Assembly (NCBI GenBank): GCA_003116975.1
Contig: BGKB01000016.1
Location: 375,127 to 439,126, forward strand
From: Aurantiochytrium sp. KH105
Taxonomy: Eukaryota; Sar; Bigyra; Thraustochytrida; Thraustochytriidae
Direction: 5' to 3'
DNA length: 64,000 nt
In this document: in pieces, positions 29,373-38,932 of the stretch
Layout of the letters: each line of letters begins with the position of its first letter
How positions within the stretch are numbered: position 1 is the stretch's first letter
Program-made: the position numbers and the translations under genes
Notes under the pieces: generated by a model
What the model was told of the DNA's origin: nothing
The model's input: the letters and a program-made list of their open reading frames with translations, nothing else
Database searches by the model: none

Positions 29373-31460
29373 CTACAAAACGGCATCGCAAACTTCAATG
29401 CGCGCTGTTGAGACGAGAGAGCGGACGATGACAGAGGCGTCAAAAGGTTTCCTGACAACCTCGTCAAATCCAATTTCACGCAGACGGGCTTCTTCGATGG
29501 CGTTTCCTGTGACAGCAACGATGGGGCAGGTCCATCCCGCGGCCCGCATGCGCGTACAGAGCTCGTCTCCATTGAGTCTGTGCATGACAATGTCGACAAA
29601 GCAAACGTCTGGCTCCGCCTTGTGGCCGCTTGCGAGACTGAGAGGCACCTGGTCGCCATCCGCAAAGGCAATGATATTTCGTCGCTGGAAACCGGCCTTG
29701 GAAAGCATGCGCGACATGATCATGCGATTGACAGGCTCATCGTCAACAATGTAAGCCGTCACATCGTGCGCGGGTTTGAGTTGCATCTCACAACAAATGC
29801 CGTCATGGCGGGGCAGCTTTGCAATTTTGTTCACGTCGGCAGTTTTGCACATGTGTTTGTGGCCGCAAATCTGCGTCTCGCAGGCGTCGTCACTTGTGCA
29901 CGACTCCAAGCTGGAGATTTCGCCAGCCTCGCTGGACACGCTGTCCACAGTATCTGCGAGTTTGCGCATTGCCGGGACAAAGTCAACGGGGTCGAGACTT
30001 GGCGAGGTCACCAGCGGGTCCGGGACGCAAAGAGACATGCAGACAATGTCCGCGGGGTCTCGAGTACTCGTCGTGGGGAGCGAAGCCCCGAGACTGGACG
30101 TCGCAGTCTTGGACGCGGCGGCGGCGGGGACGGCGCTAGCGTCAATTGAGCACGGCGCTACGCGAGTATTGGCCTCTGAAGCGTCAGCATCTCCTTTTGT
30201 CTCGCCGAAAACGATATCATTGGCAGTCGGTGTCTCGAGTTTCCCGCCGAGTTGCTCTGCAAGTTTGTTGGCCACGAAGAGATGACTGTCCACGAAGGAG
30301 AAGCCTTTAGAAGAGAGGCGAACGTGTGGAAGCGCGCCAGTGTTGAAGAACAGCGAGACCTTAAGCTCCTTGGTTTCCGGGTCGAGATCTAGCGTCACCA
30401 AGAGCCGCATGTGCGCCTTTGATGTTTTCATTCGCTGGGCCACGGCCACGGCTGGATCAAGCTCTGCATTCTCTGTGACGTCCGCGACACCACGCAATGC
30501 AATGCTGAAAAGATGGCCGATGCACTTTGCGAATTTGGCGCGCTGCATGCGCACTCGATTGACCTGGCCGTCTACATCGAGTTTGTTTGTGATTTCGATG
30601 CAGACGCGAGGCACGAGGGGTGCGTAAAAGTTTACCAGGTCGCGGAGGACGTCGGCAGGACTGAAAAGTGTAGGCGTGAACTTGGCCTGGAGCTCGGAGA
30701 GCACATCCATGGTGGCTGCAGACTCGATTGCGGACGTGAGCTGATCCACAGAATGTTCAAGGCCTTGAAGTAGCGCAGGCTGAATGTTTTCTTCCTTGCG
30801 GATGAGCGAGGTCACGTCTCGAAGGGCGTGTAGGGGGTTGAGCATCTGGTGGCCCATATTGATCATCGTTTGCCTTTGAAGTTTGCGCGAGATGCTCTGA
30901 CGCTTCTTGAGACCAACGAGAATGTCGACGACGACATCGGCCATGGCTGCGAGCTTTTCCTGGTCTCCTGAGGTGAAGGAGGTTTCGTTGCGGGGCGTGT
31001 TGTCGAGAAGACAGAGCGTACCGACAGCGAGATTTCTGGATTTGTCCAGCACGAGCGGGACGCCAGCATAGAAGCGGATGTCGGGGAATCCAGTGACGAG
31101 CGCGTTTGACGAGAAGCGCTCGTCTTCCTCGGCGTTCCATACCACAAAGGGCCACTGTTTGCGTCCGTTCGCTGCTTCCGCGATGGGATGGTTGCAGAAT
31201 GCAAGTTCGCGCGGGGTCTCCTTGACGGCGAGGCCGGTGTGCGAAAGGAACCACTGCCTATTCGTGTCCATCATGCTCACGAGAGCGATGGGGCAGTCGA
31301 AGACGAGGCAGGCAAGCTGCGTCATTTGGTCAAAGGCGCGGTCTCCATCGGAGTCGAGCACTTCGAGGTCGCGCAGCAGGTCCAGTCGCTCCTGCTCCAG
31401 GTCGCAAATCGGGTACCCTTTGGCGAGCGCGTCGGCGCGCGCCTCCTCGGCGTCGCTCAT
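29373..31460 (-). CDS. GAF/histidine-kinase-like/receiver hybrid protein with degenerate ATPase
   Basis: A 695-residue protein. A GAF domain covers about 40-185 (FDCPIALVSMMDTNRQWF, FYAGVPLVLDK, GTLCLLD). A HisKA-like helix follows with a candidate phospho-His at 204 (NMGHQMLNPLHALRD). The HATPase-like region (about 285-430) is poor: where NLLxNAxK is expected there is HLFSIALRG, and the Gly-rich lid is replaced by FSFVDSHLFVANKLAEQLGG. The C-terminal receiver (about 570-690) is complete, with VDDEP, phosphoacceptor Asp623 in CFVDIVM, Thr in AVTGN and RKPF. It may be a sensor whose receiver is phosphorylated in trans. It starts at the first ATG, 17-67 bases downstream of a GTGC repeat. Confidence 0.8.
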   Translation of the reverse strand: MSDAEEARADALAKGYPICDLEQERLDLLRDLEVLDSDGDRAFDQMTQLACLVFDCPIALVSMMDTNRQWFLSHTGLAVKETPRELAFCNHPIAEAANGRKQWPFVVWNAEEDERFSSNALVTGFPDIRFYAGVPLVLDKSRNLAVGTLCLLDNTPRNETSFTSGDQEKLAAMADVVVDILVGLKKRQSISRKLQRQTMINMGHQMLNPLHALRDVTSLIRKEENIQPALLQGLEHSVDQLTSAIESAATMDVLSELQAKFTPTLFSPADVLRDLVNFYAPLVPRVCIEITNKLDVDGQVNRVRMQRAKFAKCIGHLFSIALRGVADVTENAELDPAVAVAQRMKTSKAHMRLLVTLDLDPETKELKVSLFFNTGALPHVRLSSKGFSFVDSHLFVANKLAEQLGGKLETPTANDIVFGETKGDADASEANTRVAPCSIDASAVPAAAASKTATSSLGASLPTTSTRDPADIVCMSLCVPDPLVTSPSLDPVDFVPAMRKLADTVDSVSSEAGEISSLESCTSDDACETQICGHKHMCKTADVNKIAKLPRHDGICCEMQLKPAHDVTAYIVDDEPVNRMIMSRMLSKAGFQRRNIIAFADGDQVPLSLASGHKAEPDVCFVDIVMHRLNGDELCTRMRAAGWTCPIVAVTGNAIEEARLREIGFDEVVRKPFDASVIVRSLVSTARIEVCDAVL

Positions 31461-32605
31461 GGTCTTTCGTAGGTCTGCGTGCGTGCGTGCGTGCGTGCGT
31501 GTGTGCGTGCGTGCGCGCGTGCGTAGAACCTTTCCTCTTCGCGACCCGCTTTGCCCAAGCTCTTCGAAAGAGCGGCCCGCCGCACGACCTGACAAAGTGG
31601 GTGTGTGTGAGTGTAGCGCCCCGGCAGCACGGGCCGCTGTTCTCGAAAGGGTGTCGCCGCGGGTTTCTGCAGCGGCGCGCTCGCCCGCTCTCCCGCCCGC
31701 CCTCGCGCTCGCTCTCCCGCGCCCTGCTCCCGCGCGCCGCGGCGCTCGACGCTCTGCTCTGCAGCTCCGTCCGAAGCCGCGCGTCGCGGTTTTGCTTTTG
31801 CTCTGCTTTGCTCTGCTCTGCTTTGCTCTGCTTTGCTTTGCTTTGCTTTGCTTTACTTTGCTGTCTGCTTTTTGCTCTCTGCTTTTCTGCTTTTCCGCTT
31901 CGTCTTACTTGCTCGCCTCGCTCAGTGCTTTCCCGCCCTCGGCTCGACCGCCTCCGGTCCCAGCTGCGAGCTCGAGCTCAGGCTCAGCTCCCGCGCCCGC
32001 GCCGTGCGCCCTGCTGGCCTTGCTGCGGCAGCTTTGGTCGCAGCTCGAGCTGCAGCGAGCTCGCTGCAGCAGCTGCAGCTGCTGCTGCAGCTTCTGCCGC
32101 GTGCCGCTCCACGACGGGCCCGCGCTGCTCCGAGCTCCGCCACCTGCTGCTGCTGCTCTGCTGCTGCTGGAGCAGATGTACGTACTCGCTGCTCCTGCTC
32201 GCTCTGCGCTGCTCCTGCTCGCTCTGCGCTGCTCCTGCTCGCTCTGCGCTGCGACGACGAGACGAGACGAGACGAGACGAGACGAGTCGAGTCGAGACGA
32301 GACGAGAGTCCCTGCGCTGTGCTCTGCGGCGCGGCCTCGCGAGCTCCGGCGCGTGCCGCCAGAGCCGGCCGAGCAAAAGTGAGGATGGGAATGCACAAGC
32401 AAGCCCCTGCGTGCCTCCCTCGCACGTTGACTCGGCCGAGACCAGCGTGACGAGCGCTTCGCCGGAGGCGCGGGCTCGCTCCTCGACTCGACTCGACTCG
32501 ACTCGACCGGAGGACTTGGATGGAGGTGGATGAAAAACATCTTGCGCCATGGCCGCGAGCAAAAACTCGTCGCGGCTTCTCCTCTTCGTCCTCCTCCTCC
32601 TCGCA

Positions 32606-32642
<37 letters not shown>

Positions 32643-33806
32643 CAAGCAAGCAAGCAAGCAGCGGAGCGGCCGCGGCGCCGGCGTTTAGCGAAGCTGCGAG
32701 CTCGAGCGGCGGTACGCGGCTAGCTCCTACGAGCGCATCGCCGGCGTTGAGTCAGCTTCTCTCGGTACCAGCAGCTGGAGCCGCGCTTCCAAGTCGCCGG
32801 AGCCACGCCGCCGCGAGCTCCGCCCCTCGCTAGCGCTCGCGAGCCCTCGTTTTGCGAGCCCAACTCGGAGCGCCGCGCGGAGCAGCAGCAGCAGCAGCAG
32901 CAGCTGCTGCAGCTCGCGCACAAGACGCAAGCTGTGCCTGACGAGGCCGCCATAACCAACCCGTCGAAGCCGCCGAACTAAGATAGTACTACATGAAGGC
33001 GGCGGAGGCGGGGGACAACGAGGCCGTCGTGGAGATTTTGCGCGGCCTGACCTGGCTGGCGGAGTCATACACTCACGCGCAGCCGGCAGCCGGTGACGTT
33101 TGTGCGCGACGTTTGGGAGCGAGGAGGGTGCGGAGTGACGCCATCGCGTGTCAAAGGGCAGGTGGGCGGGACAGTGGTCAGAGGAATGTGTCGGATGTGT
33201 GCACGGTGACCGACCTCAGGGAGAGAGGTCGGTCTCGACTGCGAAGAAGAGGCAGTCGAGCCTGGTCCGACGTGCGCGAGGGGACAGAGTCGCAAAGGAA
33301 GAAGGAATTGGAGAGACGAGGCAGGGATAGCAAGCAGTCCGTAATAATAAAGGTAAACCAACGCAAGCCCAGAGTCTGTTGAAGGCCTATTCTACTCCAG
33401 CTGATCATCGACCATCCACAACTGTGAATGCTAATCTTGGATTTTCAAGCACACAGCGCCAGTAAAAGAGGCAGACTGCCAGGTCGGGCTGCGAGAGCAG
33501 CAGCACGGACAGTGATGATGTTTTTTTAGTTTTTCCTTTCCTTTCCTTTCCTTTCCATTCCTTTTTCTTTTCTTTTCTTTTCTTTTCTTTTCTTTTCTTT
33601 TCTTTTCTTTTCTTTTCTTTTCCTTTCTTTTCTTTTCTTTTCTCGTTGCCGGAATCCGTTGAAAATCAATCGGGCGGCCTGGCCGTTCGCCGCTCGCTCG
33701 TCTTGTCTGCCCATCGTAGAGAAGAATATGACGCAGGACCATCACCGCAAGCCCAAAACGAACGGAAGCCCCAAAAGGAAAGCTCGCAACCAAAAAAGTC
33801 TTCGAC
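31461..33806. other. Long repeat-rich divergent intergenic region
   Basis: 2.35 kb with little non-repetitive sequence. It contains GTGC (about 31477-31527), GCTTT/GCTCT (31797-31875), three copies of a ~20-base CTGCTCCTGCTCGCTCTGCG unit (about 32186-32250), GACGA and GTCGA pentamers (about 32253-32305), GACTC pentamers (about 32492-32512), GGCA then AAGC (32607-32661), CAG (32880-32905) and the pyrimidine tract listed separately. A frame at 32549 begins like a signal peptide but runs straight into the GGCA repeat. A frame at 32993 begins like an ankyrin repeat (see findings). No gene is firmly supported. Confidence 0.5.
33558..33643 (+). repeat. Polypyrimidine TTTTC array
   Basis: 86 bases of pure pyrimidine, mostly TTTTC pentamers, preceded by a CCTTT pentamer array from about 33531. 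It ends about 160 bases before the ATG of the calpain-like gene. Confidence 0.92.
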
Positions 33807-35666
33807 ATGGACGCCTCAGAAGAGTCGGCCCTTGCCGCAGAACGCGAGCTCGTGGCGCGCCTCGGCTCAGGAGAAAGGTTTTGCGACCCCTGGACAACGC
33901 CAGGGACTGCCGCAGCAGACGCGCTCTATCATGATTGCACGGTCCTGCCGCCAGGCGCCTGCGCACCGGAGCTCGCGAGGTGGTGCAGCATCCATAACGG
34001 CAATGAGATCGAGGGGTGCTTTGCGCCAAAGCTCTTGCCCAATCCAGACTCTTCGTGGAGTCCGCTGCGACAAGGCCGACTCGCCAATGCATGGTGGCTC
34101 AATGCCGTCTCCCTTCTCGCAGCCTCAGCGGCGGGAAGGACGGCATTGCAAAAGCTTTTTGTCTCAAGTGCGCACGCAGCCTCGCATGGCATTTATTCGG
34201 TTCGCTTCTGGAAACGTGGCGCTTGGACAGTCGTTCACGTGGACGACAAAATCCCTTGCGACCCCAGAGGTGTGCCTTTGTTCAGTCGATGTCTCGATCC
34301 CAACGAGGTTTGGATCCTTGTTCTGGAAAAAGCATACGCAAAGCTTCACGGTAGTTATCTCAACCTAGAAAATGGTCGACTTGTCGAAGCCCTCCGCGAT
34401 CTCACAGGGGGCGTGGCGGCATGGGCCTCGCTCAGCGATTGGTTCGACTTTGCCGCACGGGTCCCTTCCCTGCCGATCAACGATGAAAATGATCCTGCAT
34501 CAGAGAAAAAGGCAAGTACGCTGGTCTTTGGTGCCCGCATCAGTCCCGAGGGCCTCGCTGATGGGGGTCCACGCAAGCGAAGTGATGGACTGCGCGCAGG
34601 ATGGATCTACGCGGTTCGAGGCGCTTTCCAAAGCGATTGCGGCAAAGTTCGCCTTGTGGGACTCAAGGAACCCTGGCGCGCTGCCTTGTGGCGCGGACCT
34701 TGGAGCAAACTGGATCGCGCGACTTGGCAAGCCCACATGGACGTCAAGGAAGCTCTAAATCCCGACGACGACATTCCTGATGACGCGGTGTACCTGCCCT
34801 GGGATCTGTTCGCGTCAACTTTTGGCCAGGTACTCGTGTGTCAGATTCCAACCGCAGAAACCGCGCGCACGCGCTTTCAAGGGCGATTTGAGCCCAGCAG
34901 CCTCGTTTGCGGCGCCGGCGGGTCTCCCGAGGACGAGGTCAATTGGCTTACAAACCCGATGATTGCTTTTACAGCGTCTGAACCTGCATGTCTGAGCATC
35001 TCCTTTGGCCAGGACGAAGATGCTCGCATGGATGACTTTTTTAGCCCCTCGCGCGATCGTGGATTTGTCCGCACTGCTACCCAACAACGTTCGGACGCTG
35101 ATTCCGACGACGAAGACACGGAAGTCGCACAGGACAAATCCTTCGCGATTTCCATGCCGTCTCGCGACGCGAGTGGCCTAGGTTTGATCGTACTCAAAGT
35201 CGGTAATAAGGACTCGGGTCGACAGCGGGCAATCGGATTTCAGGAGTCCCGCATGGTTGGCCACAGTGGTGAGCAGTATCGCACGGATCGCGAGGTAGGG
35301 TGTTTTTGCCGGCTCACCGCTGGAGACTACGTCATCGTCCCCAGTACCTTTGCATCCAACGTGCAGGGCGAGTTTGTCATCGACTGTTTGGTTGATCTAC
35401 CAGCTGCTATTACCTTTGCGCAAGATCCGGCAAAGCGTCTGCAAGATCAATTGAAAGAAAGCGACGGCGGCGATGTGAGCGATGACGACGTAGAAACAAA
35501 GGGAGGCGCAGAGGGATCCTCGCGAGCCCAGGCGACTCGCGGCAAAACATCCAAGCTCGTTTTTCAGGCGGATCCAAATCTCTCGAGGCACGATGACATG
35601 GTGTCACATCGTGACCTCGAATTGCGTGCCCTGCAGGATCTCATGCATGGCCAAGCCCTTGTATGA
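33807..35666 (+). CDS. Calpain-fold protein lacking the catalytic triad
   Basis: A 619-residue intronless protein with a calpain-type (C2 family) protease core at about 20-345, followed by a beta-rich calpain domain-III-like region (about 370-560) and an acidic tail. The fold is recognised from RQGRLANAWWLNAVSLLA, the VHVDDKIPCD strand, EVWILVLEKAYAKLHGSY and LKEPWRAALWRGPWS. Active calpains have QGxxGDCW, GHAY and RNPWG. Here Cys is Ala95, His is Trp266 and Asn is Glu288, so peptidase activity is not expected. Residues DDKIP and EKAYAKLHGSY are well kept, indicating that the fold is maintained. It is probably a regulatory or scaffold pseudoprotease. Its partner is unknown. Confidence 0.85.
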   Translation: MDASEESALAAERELVARLGSGERFCDPWTTPGTAAADALYHDCTVLPPGACAPELARWCSIHNGNEIEGCFAPKLLPNPDSSWSPLRQGRLANAWWLNAVSLLAASAAGRTALQKLFVSSAHAASHGIYSVRFWKRGAWTVVHVDDKIPCDPRGVPLFSRCLDPNEVWILVLEKAYAKLHGSYLNLENGRLVEALRDLTGGVAAWASLSDWFDFAARVPSLPINDENDPASEKKASTLVFGARISPEGLADGGPRKRSDGLRAGWIYAVRGAFQSDCGKVRLVGLKEPWRAALWRGPWSKLDRATWQAHMDVKEALNPDDDIPDDAVYLPWDLFASTFGQVLVCQIPTAETARTRFQGRFEPSSLVCGAGGSPEDEVNWLTNPMIAFTASEPACLSISFGQDEDARMDDFFSPSRDRGFVRTATQQRSDADSDDEDTEVAQDKSFAISMPSRDASGLGLIVLKVGNKDSGRQRAIGFQESRMVGHSGEQYRTDREVGCFCRLTAGDYVIVPSTFASNVQGEFVIDCLVDLPAAITFAQDPAKRLQDQLKESDGGDVSDDDVETKGGAEGSSRAQATRGKTSKLVFQADPNLSRHDDMVSHRDLELRALQDLMHGQALV

Positions 35667-35924
35667 TTGCTCTTGCATAAAGCTCGAGCTGCAAAGCAGC
35701 TTCAATTATGAGCTCAATTCCAGCTTTGGAGTTTCGCCTTTCCTTTCCATTCTGCTTATCTTTTTTCTTGCGTTTGAGCTTTCCATACGAAAGCCAAACT
35801 CACTGACACCACAGAGGGAGAGAGAGAACGAGAGAGGGTCAGCGCAGAGTTGTTTTTCATATTTTCTTTTTTTGTTTTCTTTGTTGGATCTAGAATGCAA
35901 GTAGCGGTTTCCGAGCCCGCAAAA

Positions 35925-36618
35925 CTACATGTTAAGCTTGTGCTCCATGGTCTCATGGAAATTGCACAAGTACTGCGTTGACAGTTCGGGCTCGCCGAGC
36001 CAGTCCTCAAAGGAGAGAGTGGAATCAGCGCCAGTGTAGCTCTGCAGTCCCGCAAAAGAGCTCTCAAGACCAGGGAGACGGTGGAACTGAGAATACAGAC
36101 GGTGGTCAGCCTGGTAACGCATGGCGGCGGCGAGGCCCTGCTGCGCCGTCAGGTCGCGCACCCTAGACTGCATTTCACGCGCGCGGCGCTGCTTCTGCAT
36201 CTGCTCCACTGGGTGTGGTGGCGCAAGATCGCTCACGGCGCTAGGGAGGCCCTCGCGCATCGAGTCGTGCGGCGTGGCCAACACCTGGAGCTCATTCTCT
36301 GCCTGCGAGTGATGGATGTGTTGTTTGTTGCATACAGCAAAACGTTATGCGCAGCCCGTTTGATTTGTCAGTTTTCCCATTCTCTCATTCTTGACGACCT
36401 TGGCGCGTCGATCAAATCGTAATCTTTAGCACTCTTCACCCTATCCTCTCCTCCGCTCCCTCATGAGACCTCGCGGGCCGTGTCCTTTGCGCGCCGTTGA
36501 GCGCGACCGACGAGGTCGGGGTAGCTTTCTTCGGCTGTCCTCATCCTTGCTCCTCACGCGCGCATCGTCTCTCGGCCTGCACACCCGAAGAAAGAAGGCT
36601 GCGCGCACGTACCTGCAT
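35925..36618 (-). CDS. POMP: Proteasome maturation factor POMP/UMP1 (two exons, first exon two codons)
   Basis: The main exon (35925-36302) encodes 125 residues with UMP1/POMP features: HDSMREGLPSAVSDLAPPHP matching the HDLLRKGF...LLPSHPLEL block, QQGLAAAMRYQ, and the end ELSTQYL...MEHKLNM. That frame has no ATG before the conserved HD block and meets a stop upstream, so an upstream exon is needed. At 36613-36618 the sequence CACCATGCAG, followed by donor GTACGT, gives Met-Gln. The acceptor ACTCGCAG ends at 36303 and joins in phase 0, yielding MQAENELQVLATPHD and a 127-residue protein, normal for the family. POMP chaperones 20S proteasome half-mer assembly and is degraded on completion. The first exon is inferred. 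Confidence 0.8.
36303..36612 (-). other. POMP: Inferred 310-bp intron of POMP
   Basis: Minus-strand donor GTACGT at 36612 and acceptor CGCAG ending at 36303. A perfect CACCATG context precedes the six-base first exon. The intron contains in-frame stops. Confidence 0.6.
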
Positions 36619-37273
36619 GGTGACCGGCGGGCGGTAGGTCCTGGCTGCGCGCTCGCGCTCTTCGCTCGCTCGCTCGCTCGCGTGTCTGGTCTGTCTCGCG
36701 CGCACGAAACGAAGCCGCTCGAAGCTGGTTTGGCTTCGCTCGAGCTTCGCTGGGAATTCGGCGCCTCTGTGCGCCGAAGTCTTCCATTCCGGTTTGACTT
36801 CTGTTTGTGGAGCGTGTCTCGGGCAAATTTAACCCGGTGCGCGACCGGACGAAGAGTGTCCAGCGTGTTGGAAAAATTGACTTTTGGTACGCGAGAGGAC
36901 AGAAAAGTATCCAGCGCGATGCAACGACGATTTACGACGGGACATTCTGCGTCGAAAATAGCGGAATGTGTTGCTTGCTTGCTTGCTTGCTTGCAAGGGA
37001 CAATCTACTTTTTCTTATAATAAATAAAAAACCAACTGGGTGCGCACTCTCGCTCTAAAGCGATAATACCGTATCGAAACAATAGATGAATGTAAGGAAC
37101 AAGAACAGAATCTAGCTTTCTTATTGTTCTTGCAAAAGAAAAAAATAAAATCCATGGAGAGACAGTCAGACGTGTGAGACGTTTTGCATGCATGGCAATC
37201 AGAAGTCAACGCTTTTACTTGGTTGCCGCGCTCGCACTCACGTTCACTCTCAGAAACAGTCATGCGCAATGTC
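36619..37273. other. Intergenic spacer upstream of POMP
   Basis: A 655-base spacer with CGCT repeats (about 36660-36680), a GCTT tract (about 36970-36993) and an AT-rich stretch (about 37005-37150) that probably holds the 3' untranslated region of the TMEM223-like gene. No gene is seen. Confidence 0.5.
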
Positions 37274-38308
37274 TCACAGCTTGCGACCTTGACGCTTGAG
37301 TCTTGCTGCGCGAATCTCCTCGAGAGAAGGTGGCTGCATACTTTTAGGTCCGGGTGCAGAATCCTCTGTCGTGTCAGCGGTGGAGCCACTGTTGTCGCTT
37401 GCGGACGTTGCGGTAGAGCCAGGAAGCACATTACCACTGAGACCAACGCCGCCGTATGAGACACCAAGACGAGTCATGACGGACCTTCTATGAGTGTCGA
37501 CGGCTTCCTGCCCGCTGGTCGGATCCGTGCCGGCAGCAGCCTGGTAAAGGTCGAAAAAGTCGCCCTTGGAGTCCAAAAGCATGTTCCATGACTTTGTGGG
37601 CACCTTGACCATGTAGTATCGCTGACGCTGCGAAGGCGCCGTGATCTCAACGTCTCGAATTGCAAACGTCTCCGGCCCCTTCAAGTTACCAAAGAACGTG
37701 TGTCCCCGCAATTGAAGTTCTCCCGAGGCGTCCTTGATGGCCATGCGGCCGATATTTGCGTGTGCATAAAGACGCGTCAGAACGGAGCAGGCGATACTTG
37801 TAAGGCCGCCAAAGAGGATCCATGCGGGATCTGTGTAGAATCCCATTGTGTCTGAAATCCCCTCGAGCATCTCTGGCGAAGGAGTGAGACGCGAGGGAAC
37901 TCCAAGAGCAGGCGCGAGAAAGGCGTCAGCAGACAGCGCAGTCCAATACACGGCTTGCGACAAGCTAAAGACGGCCATGAGTCGAATGTGCGTTGTCTGG
38001 TTGTTCTCGTACACAGACACGAATGTCTCGGGGTCCTTGGACTGCCGCATAAAATTGCCCCTCGTTGGTTTGACCGCGCTCGGCCGCGAAGCCTTCACAC
38101 TCGCTGCATTCTCATCAGACTTTTCTGTCTCAGAGGCTGGCGGCGCAGGCGAAGGCGCCGTCGCAAGCAGCCTCACCGTGGCGAGTCGTGCTTGGGGCCG
38201 CAGAATCGCCACTGACGACCACAACGACAGTGTCTGCACGCCAGAGCTTCGTGGCACCTTGCGTAGGAGACCACGCGTAGCGGCACGCAGCAGGGTGGCC
38301 GTCGCCAT
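37274..38308 (-). CDS. TMEM223-like mitochondrial membrane protein
   Basis: A 344-residue protein. The N-terminal ~55 residues are rich in Arg, Ala, Ser and Leu without acidic residues (MATATLLRAATRGLLRKVPR), a typical mitochondrial presequence. Two hydrophobic helices follow the VYENNQTTHIRLMAVFSLSQ segment: one ending near TALSADAF and one at AWILFGGLTSIACSVLTRLY. This pattern (VYE, short loop, SxSQxxYW, second helix, then a beta-rich soluble part) resembles TMEM223/TMEM186 family proteins, inner-membrane factors linked to respiratory-chain assembly. The first ATG is at 38308. The family call is tentative, whereas mitochondrial import is well supported by the N-terminus. Confidence 0.6.
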   Translation of the reverse strand: MATATLLRAATRGLLRKVPRSSGVQTLSLWSSVAILRPQARLATVRLLATAPSPAPPASETEKSDENAASVKASRPSAVKPTRGNFMRQSKDPETFVSVYENNQTTHIRLMAVFSLSQAVYWTALSADAFLAPALGVPSRLTPSPEMLEGISDTMGFYTDPAWILFGGLTSIACSVLTRLYAHANIGRMAIKDASGELQLRGHTFFGNLKGPETFAIRDVEITAPSQRQRYYMVKVPTKSWNMLLDSKGDFFDLYQAAAGTDPTSGQEAVDTHRRSVMTRLGVSYGGVGLSGNVLPGSTATSASDNSGSTADTTEDSAPGPKSMQPPSLEEIRAARLKRQGRKL

Positions 38309-38932
38309 GCTCGCCACGTCTGAGCTCGCAGCAGCCGACCGCTGGTACAGAGATTGTGAAAGAGGGTCTGGACTTTGCGACGCGGCCTTTTGCGTTTTGG
38401 ACACATGGCGTCCAAAAGTCTGTCCGGAAACCCTGCAGCCGACCGCCAGACCCGAGAGGGCGGGCACACGCTGCCGCAATGGACGCGCTCAGGGACTTGG
38501 AGCGTCGCCGTAAGTTTCCGAGCAGATGAAATACGCGCCGCCGGGCCATGAGCGTCATGGAGCTTTATCATGGCGCCGCGGAGATAAAGCATACCGTGGC
38601 CGCGGTCGACCCTGGCGAGATCAAGTGCGCGTCGTGAAAGCAGAGCGCGACGCGTGCAGCGTGCGACCGCGAGCCTGCGTCAAACCTTAGACGCCTGAAA
38701 AGCCCGCCTCGACGCAGACACATGCTCGTAGGCCACTCGCACTCCAAGACTTGGCGGTCGTGCTAAGACCCATTCATGTCTCACCGCATCAAGGTGTCAT
38801 CACTTGTCGCCAATCGCGAGCAAAGCCAGCCTTTCGGCGAGCCGGAACGACAGCGTCGAGCTCCTCCCCACAATAATCGACAGTGTCAATAAAGAGCCAC
38901 CAAAAGGCACTGACGGATGTTGAAAAACTGAC
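38309..38932. other. Divergent intergenic region
   Basis: 624 bases between the TMEM223-like gene and the disordered-protein gene. It is unusually free of microsatellites. AATAAAG occurs near 38889, about 45 bases before the next ATG. No gene is seen. Confidence 0.45.

Noticed and set aside
31078..32533. Plus-strand frames of 350-430 codons antisense to the GAF/receiver gene and across repeats
   Set aside because: They are shadows of the real minus-strand gene and of GCTTT/GCTCC repeats.
32549..32833. Frame starting MAASKNSSRLLLFVLLLLATG like a secreted protein
   Set aside because: The hydrophobic stretch arises from a CTC-rich tract and the frame then translates the GGCA microsatellite; there is no conserved mature part.
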